64,000 nucleotides of DNA from Lasioglossum baleicum (lineage: Eukaryota; Arthropoda; Insecta; Hymenoptera; Halictidae), in assembly GCF_051020765.1 (NCBI RefSeq), contig NC_134933.1, positions 5,615,461 to 5,679,460 on the forward strand, in the 5' to 3' direction. The first letter of the stretch is position 1. Each line of letters begins with the position of its first letter. The notes below the pieces were generated by a model, which did no database searches, was not told the origin of the DNA, and saw only the letters and a program-made list of their open reading frames with translations. A program made the translations under genes and the position numbers. Shown here one piece after another: positions 48,049-59,985 of the stretch.

Positions 48049-50283
48049 TACTGCAAAATCAATGTTCCCTCCGGTTATTATAAAATCCTGTAGGATTTGT
48101 CGGAGGGTTAGTTTGTGAGCATAGTGTCACGCGATACTACCCCTCTCGGCGCGACACCGTTATTCTTCAACCCCCTCGAAGAACTGTCAACGTCATTAAT
48201 ATTTTACCGTGGATATTGCCATACTTAATAACCCTGACGCAACGAGCTCACTCTTTCTCCCAGTAAATCAACATCGTTAACACCACCACCGACGCTATGT
48301 CGCCATCACGAATTATTAAAACAAGTATAACAACCCTCCTACGGCGAATACCACCGATAAACGACATAATTGAACGTTATAACTCTCTTTTATACTGATC
48401 GATTGCATTTTTCTCACGAATCTTTGATTACTTCTGGATTGACACCTCGAACGTATATATTTAACCCTTAAACCTCACTCAAATTTATGTCAATACTTAT
48501 TTGATAATATAACAATGAGGTTTTAGATGAAACTTTTTTTAGAGAGATGAATATCAAAAACGACATAATATTAAATATAATTTAATTGAATCATTGCATT
48601 TTTGAAGAACAATTTCTAAATCCACTTAAGACCGGATCCACAAACAGGAATTTATCTCGTGCGATGAATTGTTTTATTAAAGGGGAAGCATAGAGGTAAT
48701 TAATATTTTTATTCTACCGTGTTTCGTGCACGTTCGCCACGCCGCGATCGACAATTAATGGAATTTTTCTCTAACAATTTTTCTCGCTTTCGTCTAATTG
48801 GTATAAAATTTAATTAGGTCGTCCCGCGATCACGGAATTTCGCGTTCCTTGCTTCGTTACAGTCGGTTAGGCAATAGCGCGGCGCAAATGTCGTTATTAA
48901 ACGCGATGTAGGTACTGTTCGATAATGACTGGTTAATTGCGTGTACTCATATAGTATTCTCAGTTGAACGAGTCCACAGTTAGCCGTACATTATACATGT
49001 CTCGCATAAATCGAGAACAGTTCCGATATGTCAAACGGGAATTTATCACGGTGACACGAAAATATTAGCTGGAGCTTAAACGTTGAGAATTTTTCTTCTG
49101 AAAAATAATGTAAAACTCTTTAATCATCATTTGTCTCCGACCTGTGATGAATTTGTGAATTTTTAAATCAATATACAAAGGTGACTGTATTTTCTTCTTT
49201 AATCAAAAAAATAAATATATGAATAATTTTGCCAACCAGAATCTATTAAATATATGCATTATTAATTTCCTTCAAACTGGATTCAAATCCAGTGTGTGTA
49301 TCATCTACCGATGTTTAAATACGCAAAACAAACGAAACTTTTGCTATTGGATTTGCTTTTATCGATAATGAAAACATTTCCCACATCGAACATGCGAATA
49401 TTTACAATGCCGGACGGGTTGATTTGGTTGATCGAAAGCTTTTTACCGCGCACCACCGCACGGAGAGTGTGCACTTCCCGGAAGCTTCAGATTTTTCCGT
49501 AAAAAACAAACCAAAGCAGAAAAAGCAATAGAGAAGTCTAAACCGACAATAGCGAATCTAAATTGTCATCATCGGGGGCCCTGAAAAACACCGCGTGTCC
49601 CCGCTAGAAACTCTGGCTCGCAATTCTACAGTTGATTTCGCGTAATTGAATTGCATAGGTTGTACGGCCGGTGGGCATTAATTAACGCGGCCCGATCGAA
49701 TGAGTTAATTAGGGGTTGCCAGTTCTTTTCATTTGGTCGAATCGCGAGTTCCTTTCTCCCTGTTCCTTTTCCGCGCCTTTACGCCCCCGCAGCCACCTCA
49801 AATATTTCCAGCCAGGTTGGCCCTCCTTCTACCCCGTTCGTACCTCCCTCGTACCCCTCATTCCACCCCCATTTTCTTTTTTCACCCCCTCGGCTCCGTC
49901 TTAGCAGGAGCACTTCTGCGAGAGCTTTCAGCAAGCGCGACCTGTAACCAGAGCAACCCTCGGTATTTCGTATAATTAATGAAATCGATCGTCGTTCGAG
50001 GAAGGCGAACTTCATTATATAACCTCCACTACTTAATTACAAGCCGCTCCCTTTCTCCGTCGATCCCGTCGCCCCGTCCTTGTCGCCCATTCCGCTTATA
50101 TGCGCCAGCATTATCGTGTAAAATCGTTTATTTACCTATCCACCGACAGAAAAGAGCCTCCCTCCGCACCACTCTTCCACCCTGTTAATTACTGCCACGA
50201 CGCGACGTGTCCGGATTTCTTCCGCGACTTTCACCCCTATTTTCGCTACCCGTTAACTTTATGCCGAATCCAGGCGTCGCATA
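48049..50283. other. Antiporter intron sequence, no gene recognised
   Basis: Includes a C/T-rich tract at about 49735-49960 (many TCCC and CCCC runs) that creates overlapping long ORFs on both strands. None resembles a known protein. Confidence 0.4.
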
Positions 50284-51348
50284 GTGTGACGAATGGCCTT
50301 TTTAGCTGGACAAAATTAACTTTCAATTAAACAAAAACTAACTGTGCCAATATAATCTAAAATAACCATGTATTAAAACCCTTGAATGTTAAAACTTAAA
50401 ATCCTTTTGTGTATGTTTACAGAGCGTGTAAACTTCTCCTAAAAGACGGACGCCTAACCTATAAATGAATGGGCACATTTCCATACGCGCTGGAAATATG
50501 TTAAAATATATTCAAATATCCTATATATGATGGATATAGCATCTCAAAACATGTATTTTCATTTCAGCAATTTCAATAAATTATCGATAACTTTTCTGTA
50601 TTTTTGTAAATTAAGTGTCAAAGATGTTACAAAGATGGATTAGTATATGCCCCACGTCGCCCACGCGATGATTTTTACATATAATAAAGTAGAGATTCTC
50701 TAGTTTATTTTAATACCAAAAATTGGCTTGCAAGACGTTGCAAAACTATACTAATTTTTACAATAAAGTTACGCCGTAGTCACAGACATTGTATATTAGT
50801 AATAAGTCATAAACAAATTCTTATATTTAATTGGAAAATGCTCATACATGCAACCGAATGTTCCTATTTAATACTTTGATTTTGATCTCTGTTATTTCTT
50901 TTGTTTTATTTATATTTTTATGTTATTATATTTTTATTATAAAATAATAAACAATAATATGAAGCAGAGTTGTTATTTATAAATTGAAACCTTATACTAA
51001 ACCGAAGAATAATTCTTTTCCGTTAGAATATGTCTGAATCTCCAAAAAGTAAATTAGTAAATTATATTTACATTCTTTTTGTCCATAATTAAAAATGACG
51101 TTTTCTTCGATAATATCTACTATTTGTTAAATCATTCTGTGTTACATAGATCCATTACTAACTTTGTTGTATTTTATATTTAATTATAGATCACTTAAAA
51201 TATATTGTTTAATTAACAAAAACCAACTAACTGTTGTAAAAAGTTAATAATTATTCATATTTTATACAACTATAAACATATTAATTGATAAATATAGAAA
51301 AATAGGCGATTTAGAATTTTGTCCAGCTAAAAAGGCCATTCGTCACAC
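50284..51348. mobile_element. AT-rich element with perfect 34-bp terminal inverted repeats
   Basis: GTGTGACGAATGGCC followed by TTTTTAGCTGGACAAAATT at 50284-50317 is exactly repeated in inverse at 51315-51348. The 1-kb interior is strikingly AT-rich with no long ORF. The target duplication could not be defined. The four bases outside the repeat on each side (CATA and CACG in outward-to-inward reading) begin with CA, so the true end may be slightly further out. Confidence 0.8.
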
Positions 51349-52062
51349 CGTGCGTCCAAGTAAACACATAAAAATTTAAAGTTCTCCACGATTTCTATAT
51401 AAATACATTTTTCCCTTAAAATGGTAAACAGTCAAATTCTTTCAGCACCGCGCAAAGAGAAGTGCACTTGATAAAATATTGACGAAGACCGGTAGGGAGC
51501 AGTGTTAAGTTGCGCTCCTAATTTCCATCGCCGCGAACAGTTAAACCGTGACGCAACAGGAGCTGGGCGCGTTCTCGCGGGGAATTCGTCAATCTCGAGG
51601 AGCGGATCTTAGGTCGCATAAAGGGGTCGCATTTGAATGCAGCCGTCTATTCGTGTGTCTAGAATGGATGCATCAGCGACCGGTGACCTCTCCGGTTTCC
51701 TCCACCTTCGTGCTCTCTCTCCTCGCTTTTAGTAGCCACGTAAATGCCAGTAAACTTCGTTGCTAGTTGCTCGCTCGAGTTTCGACGAAGGGATGGACGG
51801 GGGTCGCGGGGGCTGTCGTGTACGGACCCAACTTGTAGCGGAACGGTAACTGAAACGGCTAACATCCTTCCTCAAACGTTTCCTCTGTCGAGCGACAAGC
51901 TCGGCCGATTTTTCGCCATTTTTGGCAACCAGATACACTCGATACTTTCAATTTTTCTCACGTCTCCAGCTGGGTCGAAAGCTTCTACACAATTTTAACG
52001 GCGACGCGACGTCCCTTGACCCGCAATAAATACACTTTCCAACAAATTTCAACTTCTTTTAT

Positions 52063-52771
52063 GTTTCCAATATACTGTTGGGTAGATCTTACAGAGTTTT
52101 TTGCACTGATTCCGAATCTGCCCTTAATTTTTCTCCTACACGCACAGTTTTTGAGAAACATGACTTTGAAAAAAAGTGTATTTTTCAAATTTGAACAAAT
52201 ATTGTGATGTTATTATAAAAGATATTGAATTATTCTTTACAGCAAAAGATTCTGGAGACTTTCCCGAATCCAGTGATACCCAATACTAATACATTATGAT
52301 TGTTTAAACACTGCCGCGCTGTATCGCGTGGAACGCCCGTTCTAGTGGTAAGCGCCACTGGCGGCAACTCATGTCGGGTGAAGATATTTTGCTTCCTGGT
52401 TCGAAAAAAACATCGACCATGCAAACTTGAAATAGTGGTTTCTCAAACCACTGGACTCTTATTTTTTGAGATAAATTGAAAAATATCCTCAAAAATTGGT
52501 ACAAAAGTGGTGTTTCTTCGTCTTGAATGATTGTTTAAACATGTTTAACCATAATGTATTAGTATTGGTTATCACTGGATTCGGGAAAGTCTGCAGAATC
52601 TTCTGCTGTAAAGAACAATTCAATATCTTTTATTATAACATCGCAATATTTGTTCAAATTTTTTTTCAAAGTCATGTTTCTCAAAAACTGTGCGTGGAGA
52701 AAAATTAAGGGCAGATTCGGAATCAGCGCGAAAAACTATAAGATCCACCCAACAGTATATTGGAAACATTT
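52063..52771. repeat. Large inverted repeat (foldback), arms about 230 bp
   Basis: The left arm 52063-52300 and right arm 52544-52771 pair over TTTCCAATATACTGTTGGGT, GATTCCGAATCTGCCCTTAA, CAGTTTTTGAGAAACATGAC and ACTTTCCCGAATCCAGTGAT. About 240 bp separates them. The following 52808-52870 segment ends in ATCCGCAGTCTA, the end of the TAGACTGCGG MITE family, so the hairpin may lie within a larger composite element. Confidence 0.85.
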
Positions 52772-53110
52772 TTGGTGTTGGACAGTGATGTTCTTAAATC
52801 TTTTTAATATGTTCGCTGCTTTAAATTGCACGTGCCCATTTTTGTCATAAATGCATAAGATCCGCAGTCTATTAATGACTTAAAAACTGTCAAGAATAAA
52901 ATTTGTCAAGTCAAAACCAAGACCTAATCAAAATTAATGTTCTCCAATATATTGCATCAAAAATTGAAGTCTAAACCAGGTGAGCAAACGATGTCACTCA
53001 AGTTAACTTATCACTGGAGAAGCTGAATTGACGGATTTCCATATAAATTCAACGTAGACACTTTCCTGAGATGACAATAAACACGTCGCTGATATTATTC
53101 GTTGTTAATA

Positions 53111-53347
53111 TCTTTCTATTATATAAAATAGTTTTGTGGTTTCTGAGGCCCTAAAACGCCGAGCGGGTTGCCTTCTGCAGGGGAACCGAAAATTGAGAAG
53201 CGGGTTGCCGTCCGAAGGGGAACTGAAAATTGAGCGCCGTGACGGTGTGTATTTTTCAAAGAGAGAGAGCAGGAGAGAGAGAGCGGCGAAACCGCGAGGC
53301 GAAGCGAGGGTTGGCGAGCGAAGCGAGCAGGGGGCGGAGCCCCCTAG
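53111..53347 (+). mobile_element. Candidate short non-autonomous Helitron
   Basis: Starts with TC after an A (TCTTTCTATTATATAAAATA, similar to common Helitron 5' ends) and ends with a GC hairpin (GGGGGCGGAGCCCCC) directly followed by CTAG and a T, the Helitron 3' signature. The body is rich in GAGCGAAGCG-type motifs and GA repeats, unlike the surrounding AT-rich intron. No target duplication, as expected for this class. Confidence 0.55.
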
Positions 53348-55773
53348 TTAAACAATATTTTACTCGAGTGTGTACAGAATCATAAGAAAGAACATGCTAC
53401 ATCCAAAACATGTTTTGTCCTGGAAATTTTGGCCTAATCCATAGCCGAGCACCGAGAACGCTGTCTAAACAGTTTTGTTTTCCCGCGGATTCGGATACGG
53501 GAGGCTCCGAGGTATTTAAATGGGTCATGCTTGTCGAATTCGCTGCCGTTCCCTGTTTACTTTCAATCTAGATTACGTAACGTATCCTGCCGTGTGTTGA
53601 TTTATTTAATTTAATTCCGGACGATCCCCCGTATCATCAGCTACGTGATCCTTTATACGGTGGTTAAACATCGCTGTTGATACTGCGTGCGAGCGTTAAA
53701 TCGAGAAAACCGACTGTGTCAGTGACATTAATAAACATTTACTGATGCCGGTAATTGGCTTGTGGTTTTTAGAATCCGAGCAGGAACCGTTTGCAGATCG
53801 TCCGACGGACGTTTGTGTCTTTATGCGTTGTCGAAACACGCTGCCAGCGCAGCAGCGGGATTAAGGACACACTGTCTCTGTTGGGTTGGTTAAACCGTTT
53901 TAGAAAATTAGGGTCACGTGACCCAACATCAAATACTTCTTTTTGTGCGTGAGAAGCTATTTACCTATTTGCAGGGCTTTTATAGAACATTGTGAATTTC
54001 TCTTAAGAAATTCTATGCTGCGGAGGGATATCGTTTTTCTTAGATCGTATATTTACTGTATACATCGAATTTACTGCTTCGAGGAAAGGAAATAGAGTAT
54101 GAAGAATTCAGTATCACAACCGGCAATGGTTATTATGAAGAAAAAGGGAACGAAACTAATAGCTTTCTAAAATCAAAATCTTCGCTGCAAAGTGGCCCGA
54201 TAATCAAAGCGTGGAAACGTTTAATAACCATGTAGACACGTGTACCACCGAAATTACGCTGAGCAGCGCCTCGAATAACTTCTGATAGGAACTTGATTAA
54301 AAAACTTGCACTCTTCCGGGAAACATAGAATTTTCGTTCTTTTTCCCGATGCTCCACCTACCGGTTAACTACTGATTAATGTAACCACGCTGGGGATTTA
54401 ATTAGAGCCTCTGTGTTCTCAGCTTCTCCGCTCCTGGACCCAGGAAAAATCTATAGAACCCAGAAGATATAGTGGAGGCCATAAAATGATCTACAGATTT
54501 AATTATTTATCCCTCCTCCGTATTTCAGAGGTTTTGCTGTTGCGTTCATGTGATGTATTATAACGATTAAACATTATTTTAAAGAAATGAAAAAGTGAGA
54601 AAAATGTTTATTTTTATTGTAGTAAATTACTTAAAAATTAATTGTTTAAATTTCGCACAAAATAAAGTTAGTTCCTCTATGTTATTTCTACGACAAATAA
54701 AATGTACTGAGTCTGTGGTTTATACAAACGCGATCTTCAGTTCACTGAATATTGAATTCTGTAGAATCCAGGGAATTAAAATATTTCAAAAGTAAAATTT
54801 CGCTATTTTATAAAGGCAATGGAATTCGCGTTCCGGATACGCGCCGTTGAAACATAGAAATCGGAAAAACGAGAAAAACTGAACGGCTTTTATTCTACAG
54901 AGCGTGTCAAATAAAGTGTTGCAAGTTGTTTCCATAAAACCGACTGAAGATGTGGATTTGAAATTTCTAAACACGCGAACGCGTATAGTTTGTGTTTACA
55001 TGAACGTAATTAACTAAGTTTAATTAAAAAATATATTCCTGCTCCCATTTAAAACAATTTATGGGGCCTGTGTTTTTGTTTTTAGCAATTGCTTCATTTA
55101 TTCGATACTAAAACGACTGCCTTTCTTGGGCGATTTAATTAACAAAAAACGTTGTTGACGTTTTCAGTAGGGTCTGCGAAAAGAGCTCTGGTTGCACTTA
55201 ATTTGGCGGAGCCTGTACAAACCAGAGGACACGCGGAAAGTCCGCGGCCGCGACTCGTTTCGGCAAGGAAAACGGTGGAAATTCTGATGGGTTTCAATTT
55301 CTACTAGTACCCCGTAAAACTGGCCTGGCTACAATAAAACGGGAGTGAGTTGCGACGATAAATGCTGCGCGGACGTAACAACCGGTGGCGTGCGCGTTCC
55401 GCCAGAATTTCATAAACAAATATACCGGTGTATAGAGCGGCCCGATAAATCGGTTTACAACCTATAAAAAGGTAAGCGACGTTCGTTTAAGGTAAATTAC
55501 TTCTCGGCGGCGGGATGGCCGCTAAAACGTAAAACGGCCACGAACGCGTGTACGATTCGAACGCGCAGAATAATACAATTCTGGACGTTCCCATGGACGT
55601 CGATTTTTATGGACAGGTGTACACAAGCATGGAATCAAACGTACCTTTATTCTATTGTGAACATCACCTAGTCGCTAACAAATAAATTGCGGACCTTCGT
55701 GCGAAATAACAGTTTTCAGAGTCGATTGCAAGAAACTGATATTACATAAAAATGTATTTTCCCATTCATTATA
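53348..55773. other. Antiporter intron sequence, no gene recognised
   Basis: Only short ORFs (54133-54357, 54595-54795) without family signatures. No repeat seen. Confidence 0.4.
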
Positions 55774-57579
55774 CACTTCTCAAAAGAATTAAGGGATCAC
55801 CTCTGCGAACCCGAAAAATTGCTACTAGTTTACATAATCATAACTCCGGCCAAAATTGCTGTATCGATATCGTTAAACAATGGTTTGAAAGTGTGGAACC
55901 TCTAGTTTCGGATTCTCTGTTTCAAATTGTTGCTATGTCGGTTTTTTACAAAGTTACAGCGAGATAAAGACAACATTGACGGCTAACAAAAATTTTGTGC
56001 AACTTTGTAACATCACACGGGGAGAAACAAATTTTTTTTGATAAATCGCGTTAATATCATTTGGAAGGGCTGTCTTTCCTGTGTAAAATGTGTGGTTGTT
56101 GATTATTGTGCGATTTTTTTTATTCGAGTTATTCAACAGTGAAGTAAATATTGGCTTTTTAACTTTAACTGGCTCCAGAAAGCGAAAAAATTATCGTAGA
56201 ATCTTGTGCAAAAAAGCAATAGAAAGAGCGTTTCTTTCTCTTCAAGGCACTTCTTTTGTTTTTTCAATTTCGTTAACATTTCGATATACCAGGTGTTTCT
56301 GAAAATGTGCTTAAAATATCCACAATTTCCATCTTTCCTTTTAACTCGCTATATCTCGGCAAGAAATGATCGCAATACCATGATCCGAAAGCCAAATTGA
56401 AGCAGAGATTCTGCCGATTCGATTGAGCACCCCATGAACTCGCTGCGACAATTTTCTACCTATGGCAGCTGTGTTTGAAGTTAGTGATACACAGAAATTA
56501 CCGCGCCGCGTACAGCTGTCTGACATCTCTAAATACACTACCGTCTGAAGCGTCCGAAACAGTGATGCCATATGCGGGGAGTCACAGTGAAATGATGTAC
56601 CCCTTCTTTGATGACGGGGAATGAGTGGGACGAATGAGAGACACGTTGCACGTGCGCGATGGGAAACGTGGAGTGTGCGCCTGCGCACGGTGCTGGAATG
56701 GAATAGTGGAAGGGGTATGCAGGAGAGTACGGGAGCTCCGTTTGGAGCTCATTATGGCAACACTGGTCCGAAATATCGCAAGTCCGTATATGTACCGAAC
56801 TTCGCGGGGTCGTAAATCCCGTTCCGCTTGCTCGCGACGATACTCGGGGCTTTGACGTTGTTATAAGGATAACACCGACTAATTGAAATGAGTTGACAAC
56901 TTGGAAGCTAACACTATATATATGTATATTTTCAAACTTAATAATGTACAACAAAATGATGAGGTTCGAAATAGAAGTAAAAGTAGTTATCGATTCGAGT
57001 GATTTTCGTGATCTGCTTTTCGGTGTCTCGTCGTATATAAGGTCGACTCGGCGTCTTTCCTTATTGGTTGTCTTAAAATGGATGGGGATGAAAAAGTGAT
57101 TTCTATTGATGAGTGGGTGGTGCATATTGGTCGTAGGAGTAGGAGCGCTTTGGTAAAACTATGTTTGGGCTATGGAAATTATTAGGTGCGAATGATATGG
57201 GAAAACGATACGGAAACTAAAGTGTTGCTTATGGCTTATACAAAGATTGCCCTGTCAATGGTCGTGGTTCGCTATCGAGACGGTCCCGAAGCGTTGTCCG
57301 ATGACACCCAAACTCTGGGACCGTCGCATGTTTAAATAAATCTCACGTTCGGTCTGCTCGAGACCGAACACCGTCCGTGTTGTCTTTATCTCGCTATAAC
57401 TTTGTAAAAAGCCGACATAGCAACAATTTGAAACAGAGAATCCGAAACTAGAGGTTTCACGCTTTCAAACCATTGTTTAACGATATCGATACAGCAATTT
57501 TGGCCGGAGTTATGATCATGTAAACTAGTAGCAATTTTTCGGGTTCACAGAGGTGTTCCCTTAATTCTTTTGAGGAGTG
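55774..57579. mobile_element. Long-TIR DNA transposon, long form
   Basis: Ends CACTTCTCAAAAGAATTAAG and GAATTCTTTTGAGGAGTG-type inverse are flanked by TA. The TIRs are about 200 bp. Relative to the 15549-16528 element it contains an extra block of about 830 bp (about 56545-57375) holding a TATATAAGG-like box at about 57033 and, at 57078, a 35-codon frame beginning MDGDEKVISIDEWVVHIGRR. That may be the 5' end of a lost transposase or cargo gene. Lies in the SLC9B-type intron. Confidence 0.82.
57078..57185 (+). pseudogene. Possible transposon gene start, truncated, unrecognised
   Basis: ATG at 57078 follows a TATA-like box by about 40 bp. The frame MDGDEKVISIDEWVVHIGRR continues to SRSALVKLCLGYGNY and then stops. 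It lies only in the long form of the element family, which supports a link to the autonomous version. No domain recognised. Confidence 0.25.
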
Positions 57580-58921
57580 TATTATATCCTCAAACGTAGA
57601 CTGCGATCTCTGTGCATTTATTATATATCATCTTTAGTTTAGTCCTCCTATAATAAATCTTCCAATTAACAACAGGGATGTTTCTCTGACTTCAATTTTT
57701 AGAAAATGAACTATGAAAATCGCATAAAGCTTGACAGTCTCATTTATTAGAAATCTATTTTGTAAATCACAAGTGTTGCTCCATACAAAGCTCCGTAGAT
57801 CCGCAAAGTGAGCCGTGGAGCAATTAATCGAGTCATTGAAATTCGAATTGGGAGTAACGCGATCGTGGCAACAGTTGGTCCGAATAAAATGCTGTTAATT
57901 AGCAAGGGGAATGAACATTATCCCGCTAAAGGGTAGATTACCATGCCCATCGAAGCCACTTCGACAATTCCAGGTACATCGCGATATTATTACGTTCCGA
58001 CCCTATTAACTGCAACTAATTTCATGAATCGATTTTAAGTGGAACCATCGAGCATAAAACAATCATGGAAGTTGCTGTTTCCACCGTTTAGTTCATTAAC
58101 GTCGAAAACAGAGTGTCTTCGAGCTGTTGACTGAAACGCTAAGAGCAGGAAAATAGTCTCCCCTGGGTGCACAGTGCGTTTCCCTCGGGACTGAAGTTCT
58201 GCCACAAGCTGCAGCCTGCAAAACGCTGACTTAGGCGGCATGTAACACCGGGCTTGAATTAGACGTTTCGCTTCTCAACGCGCTTACGAGAATGCATCGT
58301 CGCCAGAAGGCTAAACTTGCTAGAATGTAAGTGAAACACGCGGCGAGAAAAGCTTTGGTTTCCGTTCCCGATGCTAATTATAGTTCTCTTAACAACGCCG
58401 CCAAGTCGAAACTCGAGTTACAAGACAATACACAATAAGAGCCTACCCGTCCGGGAACATAAAGCTGTTACATTGTGCAGCGCTAACTTTGCTTTTCGAT
58501 AACCGAAGAGCCGATCTTAACAGATACTTACGTGCTGAATGAGAAATTTAATTTAAATATTTTCTCTTCGTCATCGAGCACTTTAATCACATTTTCAAAG
58601 AGTAAAATTCCGCGTCGAAATAATTGAATACAGTTACCGCAGTTAAAATAATTTAAACCGTACAGCGTAATTTATGTTTCTACAGAGAAAGATTTATAAT
58701 ATTTTGAAAAATCCTCATAACCATTTCGTAACTTCGTTCTACGGAATTTTGAGAGGATTATTTCATGTTGAGCCACCCTTGTGAAATACACTCAGCCAGG
58801 AAATACGTGCTCTCTCGGTCAACTTTCTCCGTGCGCGCGAATTTAAATAATTCCGCACGGACCCAGGGTTAAAGAGTTATTTAGTTAAATGAATCATTGT
58901 GAAAAGCGGAAATGTACTCAC

Positions 58922-59086
58922 GTCGTCGACCTCCCAGCCCTGTTTCTGCCAGAAGTAACAGCTAACAAAGGCGGCCACAACCACTGCCAAGGGTCCAGCG
59001 CCGCCGAGCTCGATCGCCTCGCTCCCAAACACTGCCAGCAATCCGCCGCCTAATAACATCAGCACTCTCATGGGCACCATGAAGGG
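58922..59086 (-). CDS. SLC9B: SLC9B/Nha-type Na+/H+ antiporter, penultimate coding exon
   Basis: A 165-nt, phase 0-0 exon between acceptor CTGTTACAG and donor GACGAC/GTGAGT (minus strand). It encodes 55 residues starting PFMVPMRVLMLLGGGLLAVF, then SEAIELGGAGPLAVVVAAF and a short loop QKQGWEVDD. The glycine-rich GGAGPL stretch and its place just before NPVATAF match the animal SLC9B layout, where FPGSGGLCTLVMAFLAG precedes the ...IFQPLLF segment. Upstream exons were looked for on the minus strand between 59087 and 64000 and none was recognised, so the gene is partial here, probably by window end rather than truncation. Confidence 0.9.
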
Positions 59087-59279
59087 CTGTAACAGATTGA
59101 AAGATCGATTAGATCGGTCTTCGGGGAAAGGCTCGCTTCACCGCGGTTTAACCTTATTGAATTTCGGATTGACTAACGATACCCCTAAGTGCCACCAGAT
59201 AAGACCCGTTAATTACTGTATCTCGACACGTGTGTGTTCGCACTATAGAATTAAGTAAAACACTTCTTCTACAGCTTAT

Positions 59280-59985
59280 CATATTATTTATACCTTCTTC
59301 TTCTAACGAGGAGAGTGCAAGGTCGATGAGTCTCAGATTTGGTTGAGACTTTGTACAGTTATAGATCTCGTTCTTCTGTTAACGTGTATAATATGTAATA
59401 GTTTTTAAGATATTTATAATTAAAGGTTTTCATTACCATGAATATACAGGGTATACACTGCCATAGAACATGATCTAAGTCCTCGGAGCTGTAATTACAC
59501 TTACAACTAGGATCACTAACAATATTTACTCGATACAGAGAGGCAGCGAGATGTAATGATTGGCTCTGATACGGTTTACTGTAGATATAAAACCCCTTTT
59601 AATAGAGTCATCAAAATTTAGAGCAAACCAGGGAGTTTGATTTGGGTTGTAGAATTTTTGGAAATAATGTATACCCTTGTGATGGTGCCTTGCTCAGTAA
59701 TTGAGGATCGAGTGTTGAGAATGCCTTTTAGTCTGAGGTGGCAAGTAAAATCGGTGAAAGGAACTTAGTTAGGAAATGTCCGCTGAGTTAGAAGATGTGG
59801 CAGCTTTTGCAAGGGAGTCCGCATCTTCATTTCCATACACTCCTATGTGTGACGGGATCCAGAAAAATTTTATGGAATGCGAGTTGTCCTGACAGAATTT
59901 CACATACTTCTTTTTAATTTCGAGAATGAAGGGATTTGTTATGATTTTGAAGTTGATGGAATTTAGACTAAGCAAGGCCGTGTCC
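59280..59985 (-). mobile_element. 5'-truncated LINE (non-LTR retrotransposon) 3' end with RNase H
   Basis: Reading on the minus strand, the element begins mid-ORF2 with ALLSLNSINFKIITNPF, then IKFFWIPSHIGVYGNEDADS followed by LAKAA, the RNase H C-terminal motif (HxGxxGNexAD) found in RNase H-bearing LINE clades of insects. After a stop and frame changes come NRIRANHY and, at about 59450-59525, a CKCNYSSEDLDHVLWQC zinc-knuckle-like tail. A 3' UTR follows, ending in an AT-rich GGTATAAATAATATGATAA. Typical dead-on-arrival insertion upstream (5' side) of the SLC9B exon. Confidence 0.85.

Noticed and set aside
49651..50015. ORFs of up to 98 residues on both strands
   Set aside because: They arise from a C/T-rich tract (many Pro, Ser, Phe on one strand, Glu, Gly on the other).
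53150..53347. Possible bacterial or symbiont insert because of GC-rich GAGCGAAGCGAG motifs
   Set aside because: No bacterial gene is present. The hairpin plus CTAG end and the short length fit a Helitron derivative better.
56538..57125. 195-residue minus-strand ORF, the longest in the window
   Set aside because: It spans the junction between the repeated and unique parts of the long-TIR transposon, has a low-complexity composition and no domain, and opposes the more plausible + strand frame at 57078.
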